Positions 1 through 9,055 of a stretch of DNA of 40,916 nucleotides are shown piece after piece. The first letter of the stretch is position 1; each line of letters opens with the position of its first letter. Source of the DNA: Clostridiales bacterium UBA4039. Its GTDB lineage: Bacteria > Bacillota > Clostridia > Lachnospirales > Vallitaleaceae. The DNA lies in NCBI GenBank assembly GCA_002382805.1, contig DGAD01000028.1:1-40916 (forward strand). The letters are read 5' to 3'. The notes beneath the pieces were generated by a model. It made no database searches. It worked only from the letters and a program-made list of their open reading frames with translations, and had not been told where the DNA came from. The translations under genes were made by a program, and so were the position numbers.

Positions 1-19
1 TAGGCTACTTTACACTACC

Positions 20-48
20 TTGACTTTAAAAGCATCCTCTGTTATATT
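20..48 (+). promoter_or_regulatory. Sigma-A-type promoter of the marR-nitroreductase pair
   Basis: A -35 TTGACT (20-25) and a -10 TATATT (43-48) are separated by exactly 17 nt. Transcription would begin near base 55, so an ATG at 52 would lie outside the message. This supports the ATG at 79 as the start of the regulator gene. Confidence 0.65.
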
Positions 49-78
49 TGTATGTACAAACAAGAAAGGTGGCGTGTC

Positions 79-522
79 ATGAATAATCCATGTAATTTGT
101 CTGATAGTACTTGCCAATTAAATAGTTGCTTATTTTTTTCACTCTCAAAAGTATCTCGAACTTTAAAGAAAGAAGCGGATACGCATTTTGCTGTCACAGG
201 ATTATCGCCAAGTCATGCGTTTATTTTATATATTGTTTGTCTAAAGCAGCGGATTCACCAAAAAGAAGTTGGTGATTATCTATTGTTAACCCCTTCTACA
301 ATGACACGATTTGTCGATAAATTAGAGAGCAAAGGTCTTGTACGCAAAGAACTCGAAGGAAAGAACGTCTTCTTATGTGCGACCGCTCAAGGCGAAGCTT
401 TAAAGCCTACCGTTATGAATGCCTGGGAACAACTTAATACGGCTATTCATTCAGCCCTATCTGACGATGAAAAACAACTATACATTGAATTAAATAATAA
501 AATTGTATCTAAATTGGATTAA
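79..522 (+). CDS. MarR-family transcriptional regulator
   Basis: A 147-residue winged-helix regulator. The usual MarR core is visible: a recognition-helix stretch around LTPSTMTRFVDKLESKGLV, followed by the wing (RKELEGKNVFLCATAQGEAL), flanked by dimerisation helices at both ends. An in-frame ATG lies at 52, but AAAGGTGG sits about 6 nt before the ATG at 79 and the promoter geometry also favours 79. The nitroreductase gene follows after 25 nt, so the two are probably one transcript and the regulator may sense the compounds or redox stress that the enzyme handles. MarR proteins commonly repress their own operon, but I see no obvious long palindrome in the short leader. The ligand is unknown. 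Confidence 0.85.
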   Translation: MNNPCNLSDSTCQLNSCLFFSLSKVSRTLKKEADTHFAVTGLSPSHAFILYIVCLKQRIHQKEVGDYLLLTPSTMTRFVDKLESKGLVRKELEGKNVFLCATAQGEALKPTVMNAWEQLNTAIHSALSDDEKQLYIELNNKIVSKLD

Positions 523-547
523 TATTTTTTAAAAAAGGAGAATTACT

Positions 548-1288
548 ATGAATAAAACTATAGAACTTATTAAAGACCATCGCTCAATAAGAGATTTTAA
601 GCCTGACCCTATTGACGAACACATTATAGAAGAAATTGTTCACGCAGCTCAAGCAATGCCTAATTCAATTAACGGTCAGCAAACATCCGTTATTGTTGTT
701 ACCAACAAAGAAAACAAAGCTACACTTGCCAATCTAGCCGGTGGACAACCTTGGATTGAACAAGCGCCTTTATTCTTATTATTTGTGATGGATTTTCACA
801 AAACGGAACTCGCTGCAAAGAAAAACGGCTTAACTCAAGTCATTCATGAAAGTATTGAAGGTACAATGGTAGGTACATTTGATGCCGGCCTAAATATGGG
901 CGCAGCAATCATTGCTGCTGAATCTCTAGGTCTAGGTGTTGTTCCTATTGGAGGTATCCGTAAAAATCCACAAGAACTTATTGAGCTTTTTAACCTCCCT
1001 GAAAAAGTTTTCCCGGTTGCCGGACTAGCTATTGGATATCCTAATAGCCCATCAAAGAAAAAACCTCGTCTGCCAATCAATACATTCCGACATGACGAAG
1101 TTTATCAACAAGAACATCTACAGCCTGCTATTGACCATTATGATGCACATATGCAGGAATACCTTAAACAAATTAATCGAGAACAAGAGGGTAACTGGAG
1201 TCAAAATACTGCTGGCATCTACCAGTACGTTTACTTTCCGGATGTACATCCAACAATGAAAAAACAAGGATTTTTAAATAACAAGTAA
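548..1288 (+). CDS. NfsA/FRP-like NAD(P)H nitroreductase (FMN flavoprotein)
   Basis: A 246-residue member of the nitroreductase superfamily, closest in length and layout to the NfsA/Frp group of NADPH-dependent FMN oxidoreductases. The N-terminus carries the FMN-phosphate-binding signature DHRSIRDFKPDPID, then a helix with PNSINGQQTSVIVV. Further on, GAAIIAAESLGLGVVPIGGIR and the VAGLAIGYP strand-turn are typical of the family. It has a good ribosome binding site (AAGGAG, 7 nt before the ATG). It is the second gene after marR and ends at a strong terminator. Such enzymes reduce nitro compounds, quinones or flavins; the physiological substrate cannot be told from sequence. Confidence 0.85.
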   Translation: MNKTIELIKDHRSIRDFKPDPIDEHIIEEIVHAAQAMPNSINGQQTSVIVVTNKENKATLANLAGGQPWIEQAPLFLLFVMDFHKTELAAKKNGLTQVIHESIEGTMVGTFDAGLNMGAAIIAAESLGLGVVPIGGIRKNPQELIELFNLPEKVFPVAGLAIGYPNSPSKKKPRLPINTFRHDEVYQQEHLQPAIDHYDAHMQEYLKQINREQEGNWSQNTAGIYQYVYFPDVHPTMKKQGFLNNK

Positions 1289-1289
1289 A

Positions 1290-1343
1290 AAAAGGGAGCT
1301 GAGCGTCAGCAAATAAATTTGCTAACGCAACAGCTCCTTTTTT
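1290..1343. terminator. Bidirectional intrinsic terminator between nitroreductase and chemotaxis receptor
   Basis: GGAGCTG (1295-1301) pairs with CAGCTCC (1331-1337), and the stem continues inward through GCGT/ACGC and AGCAAAT/ATTTGCT around a short AA loop. A T-tract follows on the plus strand and an A-tract precedes it, so both converging genes can terminate here. Confidence 0.85.
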
Positions 1344-1348
1344 ATGCT

Positions 1349-3352
1349 TTATACATTAAAACGTTTGGTTTCTTCTGCTAACTTAACGATATCTTGATTA
1401 AGAATCTCAATAGATTCACCGATTTCTGTTACTCTTGAAAGCTGTTCTTCTGTCGATGCATTGATTTCTTCTGTCGATGCTGCGGACTCTTGACTAATAG
1501 CCGCCATAGACTCTAAGGATTCAATCAAATCGTTTTTCAACACTTCAATATTTTTAGTTTCATCAATAAACTCTTGAATGATTTTTTCCACACGATTTAC
1601 GCTGTCTACTGTTTTATCAAATACCTCGACAGTCTCATTCAGATTGATTTTTACTGAATCTACGGACTCTTTTGTGTTGTTGACCTTTTCACTGGTGGAT
1701 GCTACCGTATTCACAATATTTCGAATAATAGCATTAATCTCTTCCGCTGAAGTTGAGGATTGCTCTGCCAGTTTTCGAATCTCCTCTGCCACAACTGCAA
1801 ACCCTTTTCCTGACTCACCAGCTCTTGCGGCTTCAATAGATGCATTTAATGCAAGCAAGTTCGTTTGATCGGCAATACCTTTAATGGTTCCAACAATTGT
1901 CTCAATTGCCTGAGAATTGGCTTCCAGTTCATTAACATTGTTTTCAACATCTTGTGTATTATCAATTGTCGTTTGAAATAATTCTGACAATACATTCATA
2001 TAATCAATTCCTGTATGATTTGATTGAACCATCTCTTTAGAGACTACTTCTGCATCCGATAACTTTGAATAAATCTCCGTCACACTATCACCTAATTTTT
2101 GTCCGGTTACTAAACGTTCCGTCACATTTTCCGCCATAACTGAGGTTCCATTCGCAATCTCTTCAACAGCTCGTGTCACTTCATTACTTGATATTCTAAG
2201 AACATCGACATTTTCTGTTATACGTTCAGATGAAGTCGCCACATTTTCAATGCTTGCCTTGGTCTCGTGAATGAGATTACTAACATTTTGTATCATAGTC
2301 CTAAAATGCTCTGTTAATTGTCCTATCTCATCTTTTGAGGAATAATTAATAGACACTTGAAAATTTCCTGATCCGACATGTTCCATAGCATTTTGCAGTA
2401 GTCTTATCGGCTTTATCACTAATCGATTTAACAGAAGGCTAATAATTAGAATAAGTAGTACCGTTGTAATCACTAAGACAATAAGGTTGTTGACCACACT
2501 ATCACTTAGAATATGATCAATCTCTTGCGTTGGATAGGTCACCACTAGCTCTAAATCATTATAAGCTTCTTTCATTATATAATAATACGTTCCATCAATA
2601 TCTATCGTTGTAAAATGTTCTTCACCCAATAAAAATTCATTTAACCAAGAAACTTCTTCCACATGCATATTACTTATACCAAGTTCATCTTTGGCAACAA
2701 GACTTCCGTCTTCACTGATAACAACAGCAAACCCTGATGTTCCGATAACCAAATCATTGACACGCTTTTGAAGGTTTAGATTAACAAGCAAATCTTGGAT
2801 GACTTTAGGTTCCATCCCAACTTGAACAACACCAGGTTCATCTATCCTTGCCACACCAATATATTGAAATAATTGTTTGTCGGTCCCCCGTTCAGATGCT
2901 TCTTGGGCGAGAGAACTTCCAGGATTTCCTATAAGATCAAGAAAAGGCTGTGTCTGTTCAGATTCATGAAAATCAAAGCCCACAAACTGATCAATACTTC
3001 CATATTGTATAACACCATTTCTATCCACTACATGAATTTCAGATACATTTAAATCTTCAGCCAATTTTGCCATTCTGCTGGTAGATAACAGCGTTGGGTC
3101 TGCATCAATCATTTTTGCAATGGATAATGTCAAATCAATATTTTTGTTATCCATCGCCGCTTTGGCAATTCCTACGATTTCATTAGACGACTCAATCGTC
3201 TTTTGCAAATTCATTAACTCATCATGCAATTGTAAATTAACATTGTCTGTAAATGCATTGCTTGTAGACATCGTATTAAAAATACCGATAAACGAGATGG
3301 ATAAAAGAATAATAACACTGGTGACTAAGAGAACTTTGATTTTTAATTTCAT
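1349..3352 (-). CDS. Methyl-accepting chemotaxis receptor with extracellular Cache-type sensor
   Basis: A transmembrane chemoreceptor of 667 residues. In order: a first membrane segment (about residues 5-27), an extracellular sensor of roughly 260 residues with Cache-like features ([29 protein letters not shown]), a second membrane segment ([20 protein letters not shown]), a HAMP domain ([22 protein letters not shown]) and a long cytoplasmic coiled coil. The hairpin tip that contacts CheA/CheW is intact ([19 protein letters not shown]). No C-terminal CheR-docking pentapeptide is evident. A TTG at 3358 is possible, but AAGGA lies correctly before the ATG at 3352. It is a solitary gene on the minus strand and shares its terminator with the convergent nitroreductase. 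The ligand is unknown. Confidence 0.92.
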   Translation of the reverse strand: MKLKIKVLLVTSVIILLSISFIGIFNTMSTSNAFTDNVNLQLHDELMNLQKTIESSNEIVGIAKAAMDNKNIDLTLSIAKMIDADPTLLSTSRMAKLAEDLNVSEIHVVDRNGVIQYGSIDQFVGFDFHESEQTQPFLDLIGNPGSSLAQEASERGTDKQLFQYIGVARIDEPGVVQVGMEPKVIQDLLVNLNLQKRVNDLVIGTSGFAVVISEDGSLVAKDELGISNMHVEEVSWLNEFLLGEEHFTTIDIDGTYYYIMKEAYNDLELVVTYPTQEIDHILSDSVVNNLIVLVITTVLLILIISLLLNRLVIKPIRLLQNAMEHVGSGNFQVSINYSSKDEIGQLTEHFRTMIQNVSNLIHETKASIENVATSSERITENVDVLRISSNEVTRAVEEIANGTSVMAENVTERLVTGQKLGDSVTEIYSKLSDAEVVSKEMVQSNHTGIDYMNVLSELFQTTIDNTQDVENNVNELEANSQAIETIVGTIKGIADQTNLLALNASIEAARAGESGKGFAVVAEEIRKLAEQSSTSAEEINAIIRNIVNTVASTSEKVNNTKESVDSVKINLNETVEVFDKTVDSVNRVEKIIQEFIDETKNIEVLKNDLIESLESMAAISQESAASTEEINASTEEQLSRVTEIGESIEILNQDIVKLAEETKRFNV

Positions 3353-3513
3353 GAACAATCCTTCTTTCTATTTATATAGGTCTCAGATAACCGATACAAT
3401 AATATCACAGTTCTTATCTTTCATATATATGTAAATAAAAGAGTTTATAAAATGTTCACAGTTTCTCCATATTATGGGCTGTTCACCTTCTATTGCTTCT
3501 CTAGTTTTGCTAC

Positions 3514-4062
3514 CTAATAGTGATACGTCACAAGTTCTTCAATATCCTTTCGTGGAGGTCCCGCTTTTTTGGATTCTAGCGGATAACCTAAAGCAATTAA
3601 TGCAACCACGCGTTCTTGCTCTGGGGCACTCACATATTGATGTATCTTCTCCTCATCAAAAATCCCCAATATGACACTGCCAACACCTTTGGCATGTGCG
3701 GCTAGGCAAAACGTTTGTGTTGCAATACCAGCATCAAAGACTTCCCATCGGTCATTTTGCGGCGTTGAAAAAGTTCCATCGTGTTCATATCCACTCACTT
3801 TTTTAAGAACGCTAACGACAACAAGTGCCTTGCATCGTTCAATGGTTTTAGCATTATAGCTAAACCCTAAAACACCTTGAGCAGCTATCTTTGCTTTTAA
3901 GTCTTTATCAAAAACAACATGATAGCGCACAGCCTGACTATTTTTCCATGAAGGCGCAAAACGTGCCAAATCTATAATCTCATCTATCGTATCTTTTGTA
4001 ATCTCTGTTTCTGTATATTTTCGTACGCTTCGTCTATCCTTAATACATTCTTCTATTTTCAT
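3514..4062 (-). CDS. Small nitroreductase-family protein
   Basis: A 182-residue single-domain FMN-binding nitroreductase homologue. The N-terminal signature is DRRSVRKYTETEI, followed by APSWKNSQAVRYHVV, which fits the FMN-contact region, and near the end VVALIALGYPLESKKAGPPR, the typical family terminus with an Arg-rich tail. It starts 18 nt after the stop of the serine dehydratase alpha gene, with AAAGGAT before the ATG, so it is probably the last gene of that operon. It is unrelated in detail to the larger NfsA-like enzyme at the start of the window. Substrate and partner are not deducible. Confidence 0.85.
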   Translation of the reverse strand: MKIEECIKDRRSVRKYTETEITKDTIDEIIDLARFAPSWKNSQAVRYHVVFDKDLKAKIAAQGVLGFSYNAKTIERCKALVVVSVLKKVSGYEHDGTFSTPQNDRWEVFDAGIATQTFCLAAHAKGVGSVILGIFDEEKIHQYVSAPEQERVVALIALGYPLESKKAGPPRKDIEELVTYHY

Positions 4063-4080
4063 ATCGTATCCTTTCTTACA

Positions 4081-4953
4081 CTATGAGAAGATTTCTTTTC
4101 TCATGGTAATGCCTGTTTTTGAATTTGCTATACCGCCTGTTCCGGTCTCTCGATGGCATGCAGGCATTAATCCTCCTACTTCTTTCATTGCTCCAACCAC
4201 TTCATCAAAAGGAATATAGGAATACATCTTTGCTCGAATTAAATCTATCGCCATTAAACTATTGGTTATCCCAATACCATTACGCTTTTGACACGGTACT
4301 TCTACAAGTCCTGCCACCGGATCACATACAAGTCCCATTAGATTTTTTATGGCAATGGCTCCGCCGCTAAAGACTTCTTCCATAGTTCCACCAAGCATAT
4401 ATATTCCCGCACCTGCCGCCATAGCAGCTCCTGAGCCCACTTCTGCCTGGCATCCTCCTGTAGCACCAGAAATCGATGCATTCTTCGCAATAATTGACCC
4501 GACCATTCCGGCTACAAAAAGACCTTCTATAATCTGCTCATCTGTCAATTTAAACGTCTCTTGTAACGATAAAAAAACACCTGGGATAATTCCTGAAGCT
4601 CCGGCAGTAGGCGCTGCAACAATACGTCCCATCGTTACATTGACCTCCATGACAGCTAATCCATATGCAACAGCTTTAAGCATCCGGGTCCCTGAAGCTG
4701 CTTCTTGAGTTGTTGCAAGCTCATAGACGTCTTTTGCCTTTCGCTTAATAATACGTCCCTCTCCTCGTGACAGATCATGTAGTCCTTTATCAATACTTTC
4801 CTTCATGATTTCCCAATAGCTTTTCATTTGCATGACTATATCTTCTCTTGATTTATCCGTTAATTCTTGTTCATATGCCAGTGCATATTCAAACAAACTC
4901 ACCTTATGTTGCTGACAGTATTCTATTATCTCTTGACTACTTCGCATTTGCAT
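4081..4953 (-). CDS. sdaAA: L-serine dehydratase, iron-sulfur type, alpha subunit
   Basis: Catalytic subunit (290 residues, the usual length) of the oxygen-sensitive [4Fe-4S] L-serine deaminase, which converts L-serine to pyruvate and ammonia in the cytoplasm. Conserved blocks are present: AAPTAGASGIIPGV, SGATGGCQAEVGSG and LVCDPVAGLVEVPCQKRNG. These carry the three cysteines expected to ligand the cluster; the fourth coordination site serves substrate. The ATG lies 2 nt after the stop of the beta-subunit gene, so the pair should be translationally coupled. A nitroreductase gene follows. Split alpha/beta enzymes of this kind are typical of Firmicutes. Confidence 0.95.
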   Translation of the reverse strand: MQMRSSQEIIEYCQQHKVSLFEYALAYEQELTDKSREDIVMQMKSYWEIMKESIDKGLHDLSRGEGRIIKRKAKDVYELATTQEAASGTRMLKAVAYGLAVMEVNVTMGRIVAAPTAGASGIIPGVFLSLQETFKLTDEQIIEGLFVAGMVGSIIAKNASISGATGGCQAEVGSGAAMAAGAGIYMLGGTMEEVFSGGAIAIKNLMGLVCDPVAGLVEVPCQKRNGIGITNSLMAIDLIRAKMYSYIPFDEVVGAMKEVGGLMPACHRETGTGGIANSKTGITMRKEIFS

Positions 4954-4955
4954 TT

Positions 4956-5624
4956 TTATTCACCTCTTGGAATCCATGTCACTTTATAGACGTCTTTTTG
5001 CTCTTTTAACTTCTCCAACTGTTCTTTGCGAAGGTTTTCATCCACTTCTAAGACCATGATTGCATGTCGTCCTCGCGTCTCACGATACAGTTTCATATAT
5101 GCAATATTAATACGCTCTTCAGCAAATATTTTACTTAATGTCGCAACCATTCCAGGTTGATCTTTATGAACGGTAATAATGGTATCATAGGCACCATCAA
5201 TCTCAACATCTACTTCATCAATCTTAGTTACTATGGCATTAGCACCACCTATAGAACATCCTTGAACAACACTGGTTTGTCCTGATGCACTCGTCATCGT
5301 TATACGCACCGTATTGGGATGCACTTCACCTAAATCTGTTTTTTCAAACTGATAGTCCACTTGCCCTTGTGCAAGTTCAAATGCATCACTAAGTCTTTCA
5401 TCATTGTGTTTGATTCCAAGTACTCCTGCTAATAAAGCCTTATCTGTACCATGTCCTTGATATGTATCTGCAAAGGAACCATGAAGTTCAAAAAGCACTT
5501 TTTTTACCGGCATCCCAAAGATTTTCTGTGCCATAAAGCTTAACTTTGCGGCTCCTGCTGTGTGGGAACTGCTTGGACCTATCATGTCCGGACCTATTAT
5601 ATTAAATATGCTATATTGTTTCAT
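4956..5624 (-). CDS. sdaAB: L-serine dehydratase, iron-sulfur type, beta subunit (ACT domain)
   Basis: A 222-residue partner of the alpha subunit. The N-terminal half carries the family motif GPDMIGPSSSHTAGAAK and YQGHGTDKALLAG. The C-terminal half (from about residue 145) is an ACT domain (TIITVHKDQPGMVATLSKIF...INIAYMKLYRETRG), likely involved in serine binding or regulation. The gene sits 44 nt downstream of the pyrophosphatase and immediately ahead of sdaAA. Its ribosome binding site, AGAGGA, is spaced about 10 nt from the ATG. Confidence 0.95.
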   Translation of the reverse strand: MKQYSIFNIIGPDMIGPSSSHTAGAAKLSFMAQKIFGMPVKKVLFELHGSFADTYQGHGTDKALLAGVLGIKHNDERLSDAFELAQGQVDYQFEKTDLGEVHPNTVRITMTSASGQTSVVQGCSIGGANAIVTKIDEVDVEIDGAYDTIITVHKDQPGMVATLSKIFAEERINIAYMKLYRETRGRHAIMVLEVDENLRKEQLEKLKEQKDVYKVTWIPRGE

Positions 5625-5668
5625 TGATTAAGTATCCTCTCACTAATTCTATGTCGCTGATTATCATT

Positions 5669-7834
5669 TTAAAGAAATAAACTCAAAATATTATATTGAC
5701 TAAAAACGGACACAAAGACTAACGATACCATCGCCATAATTTTTATTAAGATGTCTAGCGAAGGTCCCACCGTGTCTTTTAATGGATCGCCTACGGTATC
5801 CCCAACTACAGTTGATGCATGTAATACTGATCCTTTTCCATAGCCTTCAACCCCGCCGGACTCTACTAATTTTTTTGCATTATCCCATGCTCCACCACTG
5901 TTAGCTGAAAAAAGGGCTAACATAATGGCAGACAATAGCGTTCCAACAATCATCCCGCCCACAAATTCAGCTCCAAAAATAAATCCACTGACTAAAGGTA
6001 CCAACACTGAAATCATCGCAGGTAGGACCATCTCTTTTAACGCACCTGCTGAGGATATCTGTATACATAGTCGATAATCAGGCTTTTGGGTCCCTGTTAA
6101 AATCCCGGGATTTTCCCTGAATTGTCGCCGAACTTCTGTCACCATTGCCCCTGCTGCCTTAGCAACTGATTCAATCAGTAATCCCGAAAAATAATATGGC
6201 AATGCTGCACCGACAAGAGCTCCTGCAAGAGTTAATGTATGTATCATATTAATACTCAATAAAAATCCATAAATGTCTCCGGCATTTGCCTGGGAATACA
6301 GATAGGATGCAATAAGAGATAATGCTGCAAGCGAAGCTGAGCCTATGGCAAACCCTTTGCCTATAGCCGCAGTGGTGTTTCCCACCGAATCCAGCTTATC
6401 GGTAATTTCACGTACTTTAGGTTCAAGGTTACTCATCTCACTGATACCTCCTGCATTATCTGCAATGGGTCCATACGTATCCACAGATACCGTTGCCGCT
6501 ACAAACGAAAGCATGCCGATTGCAGCCATAGCAACACCGTAAAGTCCGGCAAAGTAATTCGCTGCCAATGTCGCACTTGCTAGTACCATTACCGGATAGA
6601 GGGTAGATTTCATTCCAGCCGACAGTCCTTGGGTAATGGTAAGTGCTGTTCCTTCAATGGATTTTTTTGCAATAGTTTTCGTTGGTTTATAATCATAACT
6701 TGTATAGTATTCTGCTAAGAATCCGATAAGAATTCCACTGCCGATACCAAACAAAGCTGCTATCCATGGTGACATAATCCCCAGCCTAAACCCAAGGGCA
6801 GTCACATCCATGGAATCAAAATACAACCACGTAAAACCACCGGTTCCAATAACTGTTAGTCCGGCTGATGTCCATAGTGCATAGTTTAACTCTTTATGGG
6901 GGTTTTCCGATATCTGACGCAAACTTAAAAATAAGACGCCAACCACACAACTAATAAGCCCTATTGCAGCAAAAATCAAAGGATATAGTATAAGCTTTTC
7001 AACCAATGTATATGTTAGGTGATTGCCGTTTCCACTGGTTGTATAGTACATGTAGGCAACTAAGACCACGGCTGATATTAATGCCCCAACAAAGCTTTCT
7101 AATAAATCTGCACCAAGACCTGCCACATCTCCGACATTGTCTCCAACATTATCTGCAATCGTCGCCGGGTTACGTGGATCATCTTCCGGTATCCCTGCTT
7201 CTGTCTTGCCGACAAGATCCGCACCCATATCTGCCGCTTTAGTATATATACCTCCACCGACCCGGTCAAACATAGCAATAATCGAACACCCTAAGGCATA
7301 CCCTGATACGGTCATGGTAAATGGAATAAAGTTGACTCCCATCCAATTTTCTTGTATCACTAAGTTGGCTTGATCCATTTGTCCAAGTCCATACCCAAAA
7401 ATAACATATACCATACCAAGACCCAAAAGTGCAAATCCGCCAACACTTAATCCCATGACTGATCCGCCTTGAAAAGCTACTTTTAAGGTTTGTCCGAGAC
7501 TTTTTGACGTGCGGGCTTTGTTCGCAACGCGCACATTTGCAATGGTTGCAATTTTCATACCTATAAATCCTGCAAGCCCACTCATACACGCCCCCATAAT
7601 AAAGGCAATCCCGACATACCATTCTACAACAATGCCGAGTACGATTGCAATGATTATTGCAAACTTTGATATTACTTTATATTCATGATGAATAAATGCA
7701 TCTGCTCCATCTTGAATAGCCGATGCAATATCACGCATCACTTGTGTTCCAGGATCCAGCCTAGAAACCTTGAAAAAGTGATACCCTGCTAAAGCCAGTG
7801 CCAATCCTACTGCAATAAAGACCAATACAATCAT
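5669..7834 (-). CDS. hppA: Membrane-bound, pyrophosphate-energised ion pump, predicted K+-dependent
   Basis: A multi-pass integral membrane pyrophosphatase of 721 residues that couples PPi hydrolysis to export of H+ or Na+. The catalytic signatures are intact: DMGADLVGKTEAGIPEDDPR, DNVGDNVGDVAGLGADLLES, and near the C-terminus NSGGAWDNAKK and VVGDTVGDPLKDTVGPSLD. The segment GNTTAAIGKG has Ala where K+-independent enzymes carry Lys (GNTTKA), so the K+-dependent subfamily is predicted, the class that includes the Na+ pumps of anaerobes. Whether Na+ or H+ moves cannot be decided by eye. An upstream in-frame ATG at 7849 overlaps the Shine-Dalgarno GGAGGT that serves the ATG at 7834, so the latter is preferred. 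It heads a probable operon with the serine dehydratase genes. Confidence 0.95.
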   Translation of the reverse strand: MIVLVFIAVGLALALAGYHFFKVSRLDPGTQVMRDIASAIQDGADAFIHHEYKVISKFAIIIAIVLGIVVEWYVGIAFIMGACMSGLAGFIGMKIATIANVRVANKARTSKSLGQTLKVAFQGGSVMGLSVGGFALLGLGMVYVIFGYGLGQMDQANLVIQENWMGVNFIPFTMTVSGYALGCSIIAMFDRVGGGIYTKAADMGADLVGKTEAGIPEDDPRNPATIADNVGDNVGDVAGLGADLLESFVGALISAVVLVAYMYYTTSGNGNHLTYTLVEKLILYPLIFAAIGLISCVVGVLFLSLRQISENPHKELNYALWTSAGLTVIGTGGFTWLYFDSMDVTALGFRLGIMSPWIAALFGIGSGILIGFLAEYYTSYDYKPTKTIAKKSIEGTALTITQGLSAGMKSTLYPVMVLASATLAANYFAGLYGVAMAAIGMLSFVAATVSVDTYGPIADNAGGISEMSNLEPKVREITDKLDSVGNTTAAIGKGFAIGSASLAALSLIASYLYSQANAGDIYGFLLSINMIHTLTLAGALVGAALPYYFSGLLIESVAKAAGAMVTEVRRQFRENPGILTGTQKPDYRLCIQISSAGALKEMVLPAMISVLVPLVSGFIFGAEFVGGMIVGTLLSAIMLALFSANSGGAWDNAKKLVESGGVEGYGKGSVLHASTVVGDTVGDPLKDTVGPSLDILIKIMAMVSLVFVSVFSQYNILSLFL

Positions 7835-7905
7835 AGCTCTTACCTCCATATGTTATTTTCATGTCTATACTCTCCAAAAACATTCCTATGAAAAGCGTAC
7901 CACAT

Positions 7906-7934
7906 ATTATATGTTTTTTACATCTTTTTCTTAA
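7906..7934 (-). promoter_or_regulatory. Possible promoter of the pyrophosphatase operon
   Basis: On the minus strand a perfect TATAAT (7906-7911) lies 17 nt from TTAAGA (7929-7934). The -35 is weak and falls inside a 12-bp tandem repeat. The leader to the hppA start would be about 65 nt. Confidence 0.4.
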
Positions 7935-7959
7935 ACTTTTTCTTAAACTTTTTCTTAAA
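7924..7959. repeat. Three perfect tandem copies of a 12-bp unit
   Basis: CTTTTTCTTAAA occurs three times head to tail without a mismatch between the terminator of the upstream operon and the putative hppA promoter. It could be replication slippage, and it supplies repeated -35-like TTAAGA hexamers on the minus strand. Confidence 0.9.
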
Positions 7960-7991
7960 AAAAGAGATAACAATTTTCATGTTATCCCTTT
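7954..7991 (-). terminator. Intrinsic terminator of the SHOCT/Met-His-rich operon
   Basis: AAAGAGATAAC (7961-7971) pairs with GTTATCCCTTT (7981-7991) with one mismatch around a 9-nt loop. On the minus strand the stem is followed by a run of T residues. It lies just after the stop of the gene ending at 8010. Confidence 0.75.
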
Positions 7992-8009
7992 ACATATAAT
8001 CTTTGACTT

Positions 8010-8771
8010 TTAATGATTTTCAATAATCTCTACAAGGTCTGCGTGCCAATCATGATACCAAACTTCTTGGGTATATCCGTTGACACTCAACATGCCATAG
8101 GGTTCGTTATCTTTTAAAACATGAAATGTATAATACCCATAAAATTCATGATATGCTTCATCAACACTGAACGTATTGTCATATTCGTCTAAGAAGGTTT
8201 GTGCTGCATTATAAGCTTGTTCATAGCTTACTGTATTATCTTCGATAACTCTTGTATCAAATGTACCACGCATATCCTCTCTATATGTATCCATCCTTCC
8301 ATAATCAAAATTGCGTCTTTGCATATGCCCGCGACCCATGTGTCCTTGTCCCATATATCCACGACTCATATATCCACTGCCCATATGCCCACCTTGACTA
8401 TGCATGCCATATTTTAGATTCCACATCATATTGGGACCATATTCCGGGAAGATTTCTTTTGTGTATGGATTAACTAATAGTTCCATAGCCCCTCGATGTG
8501 TGTCTTGTTCTACAATTGAAAAATAATATTCACCATCTGAAAAAACGAAGATATCACTAATTTCCAATGCCTCTTCATACCTATCAATATAGTCCTTCAC
8601 TTCTTTGGTTAATTCATCAATCGAATAAGGCTCTGTAACATCGGTTTGATTCCATATAGTACTATACGCCGTAGGCGTTTCATCAATGTTTTGACTATAA
8701 ATATATCCGCCAATACCCAATCCAATGAAAACTAGTCCTAAGACAATGATTGTAAGATGCATTTTCTTCAT
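8010..8771 (-). CDS. Membrane-anchored Met/His/Gly-rich protein with two PepSY-like repeats
   Basis: A 253-residue protein of unknown function. One N-terminal membrane segment (about residues 5-27) anchors an outside domain. Two similar modules (about 45-120 and 175-250) each contain a helix followed by strands ending in GAMELLVNPYTKEIFPE or YGMLSVNGYTQEVWYH. This resembles PepSY-type repeats, though I am not certain of the family. Between them, residues of about 120-150 are a low-complexity run of Gly, His, Met and Arg (HMGSGYM, GYMGQGHMGRGHM), a composition known from copper- or silver-binding proteins. It is the last gene of a three-gene set with two SHOCT proteins, starting 5 nt after the second. 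A role in envelope metal binding is inference from composition only. Confidence 0.8.
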   Translation of the reverse strand: MKKMHLTIIVLGLVFIGLGIGGYIYSQNIDETPTAYSTIWNQTDVTEPYSIDELTKEVKDYIDRYEEALEISDIFVFSDGEYYFSIVEQDTHRGAMELLVNPYTKEIFPEYGPNMMWNLKYGMHSQGGHMGSGYMSRGYMGQGHMGRGHMQRRNFDYGRMDTYREDMRGTFDTRVIEDNTVSYEQAYNAAQTFLDEYDNTFSVDEAYHEFYGYYTFHVLKDNEPYGMLSVNGYTQEVWYHDWHADLVEIIENH

Positions 8772-8776
8772 TATAA

Positions 8777-9022
8777 TTACTTCCTTTCAATCACATTTTT
8801 TCTTTTTAGATATTCTTCTTCTGATATATCGCCATTAACATACATGCGTTTTAACGTTTCAATGGCATCTTCATTATTGCTTGCTTTTTTTCGTCCCATT
8901 AAAATTAATGCAACAATGATTAGAACAACACCAATAATAATAAAGTATTGCCAAATTCCAAAATAGCCGCCTCCACCAAACATGCAGCCTCCATTATTAA
9001 ACCAATTATATCCATGCATCAT
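8777..9022 (-). CDS. Small membrane protein with C-terminal SHOCT domain
   Basis: An 81-residue protein. The N-terminus is Gly/Trp/Tyr-rich with one Cys (NWFNNGGCMFGGGGYFGIW), then one membrane span (YFIIIGVVLIIVALILMG), then a typical SHOCT motif of about 30 residues (ETLKRMYVNGDISEEEYLKRK). SHOCT domains are short helical hairpins often attached to membrane proteins and thought to mediate oligomerisation. The start is set at the ATG at 9022, with AAAGGTG six bases upstream; an in-frame GTG at 9031 overlaps that site and is less likely. It lies in the middle of the three-gene set. Confidence 0.8.
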   Translation of the reverse strand: MMHGYNWFNNGGCMFGGGGYFGIWQYFIIIGVVLIIVALILMGRKKASNNEDAIETLKRMYVNGDISEEEYLKRKNVIERK

Positions 9023-9055
9023 ATATATCACCTTTCCTTTTATATTTTCTATATT

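Noticed and set aside
844..1080. Open frame on the minus strand inside the NfsA-like gene
   Set aside because: Composition is shadow-like and it lies wholly inside a well-supported gene; no ribosome binding site or family features.
3452..3485. Repeated GTTCAC words after the small nitroreductase gene, considered as a terminator
   Set aside because: The outer words are direct rather than inverted copies and no T-run follows on the minus strand.
3359..3513. Sigma-D (motility) promoter for the chemoreceptor
   Set aside because: I could not find a convincing TAAA-N15-GCCGATAA match; a weak similarity only.
7266..7622. 118-codon minus-strand frame inside the pyrophosphatase gene
   Set aside because: It is an out-of-frame reading of a strongly conserved gene.
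7924..7959. Possible CRISPR-like repeat
   Set aside because: The 12-bp units are head to tail without spacers and low in complexity; no cas genes are present.
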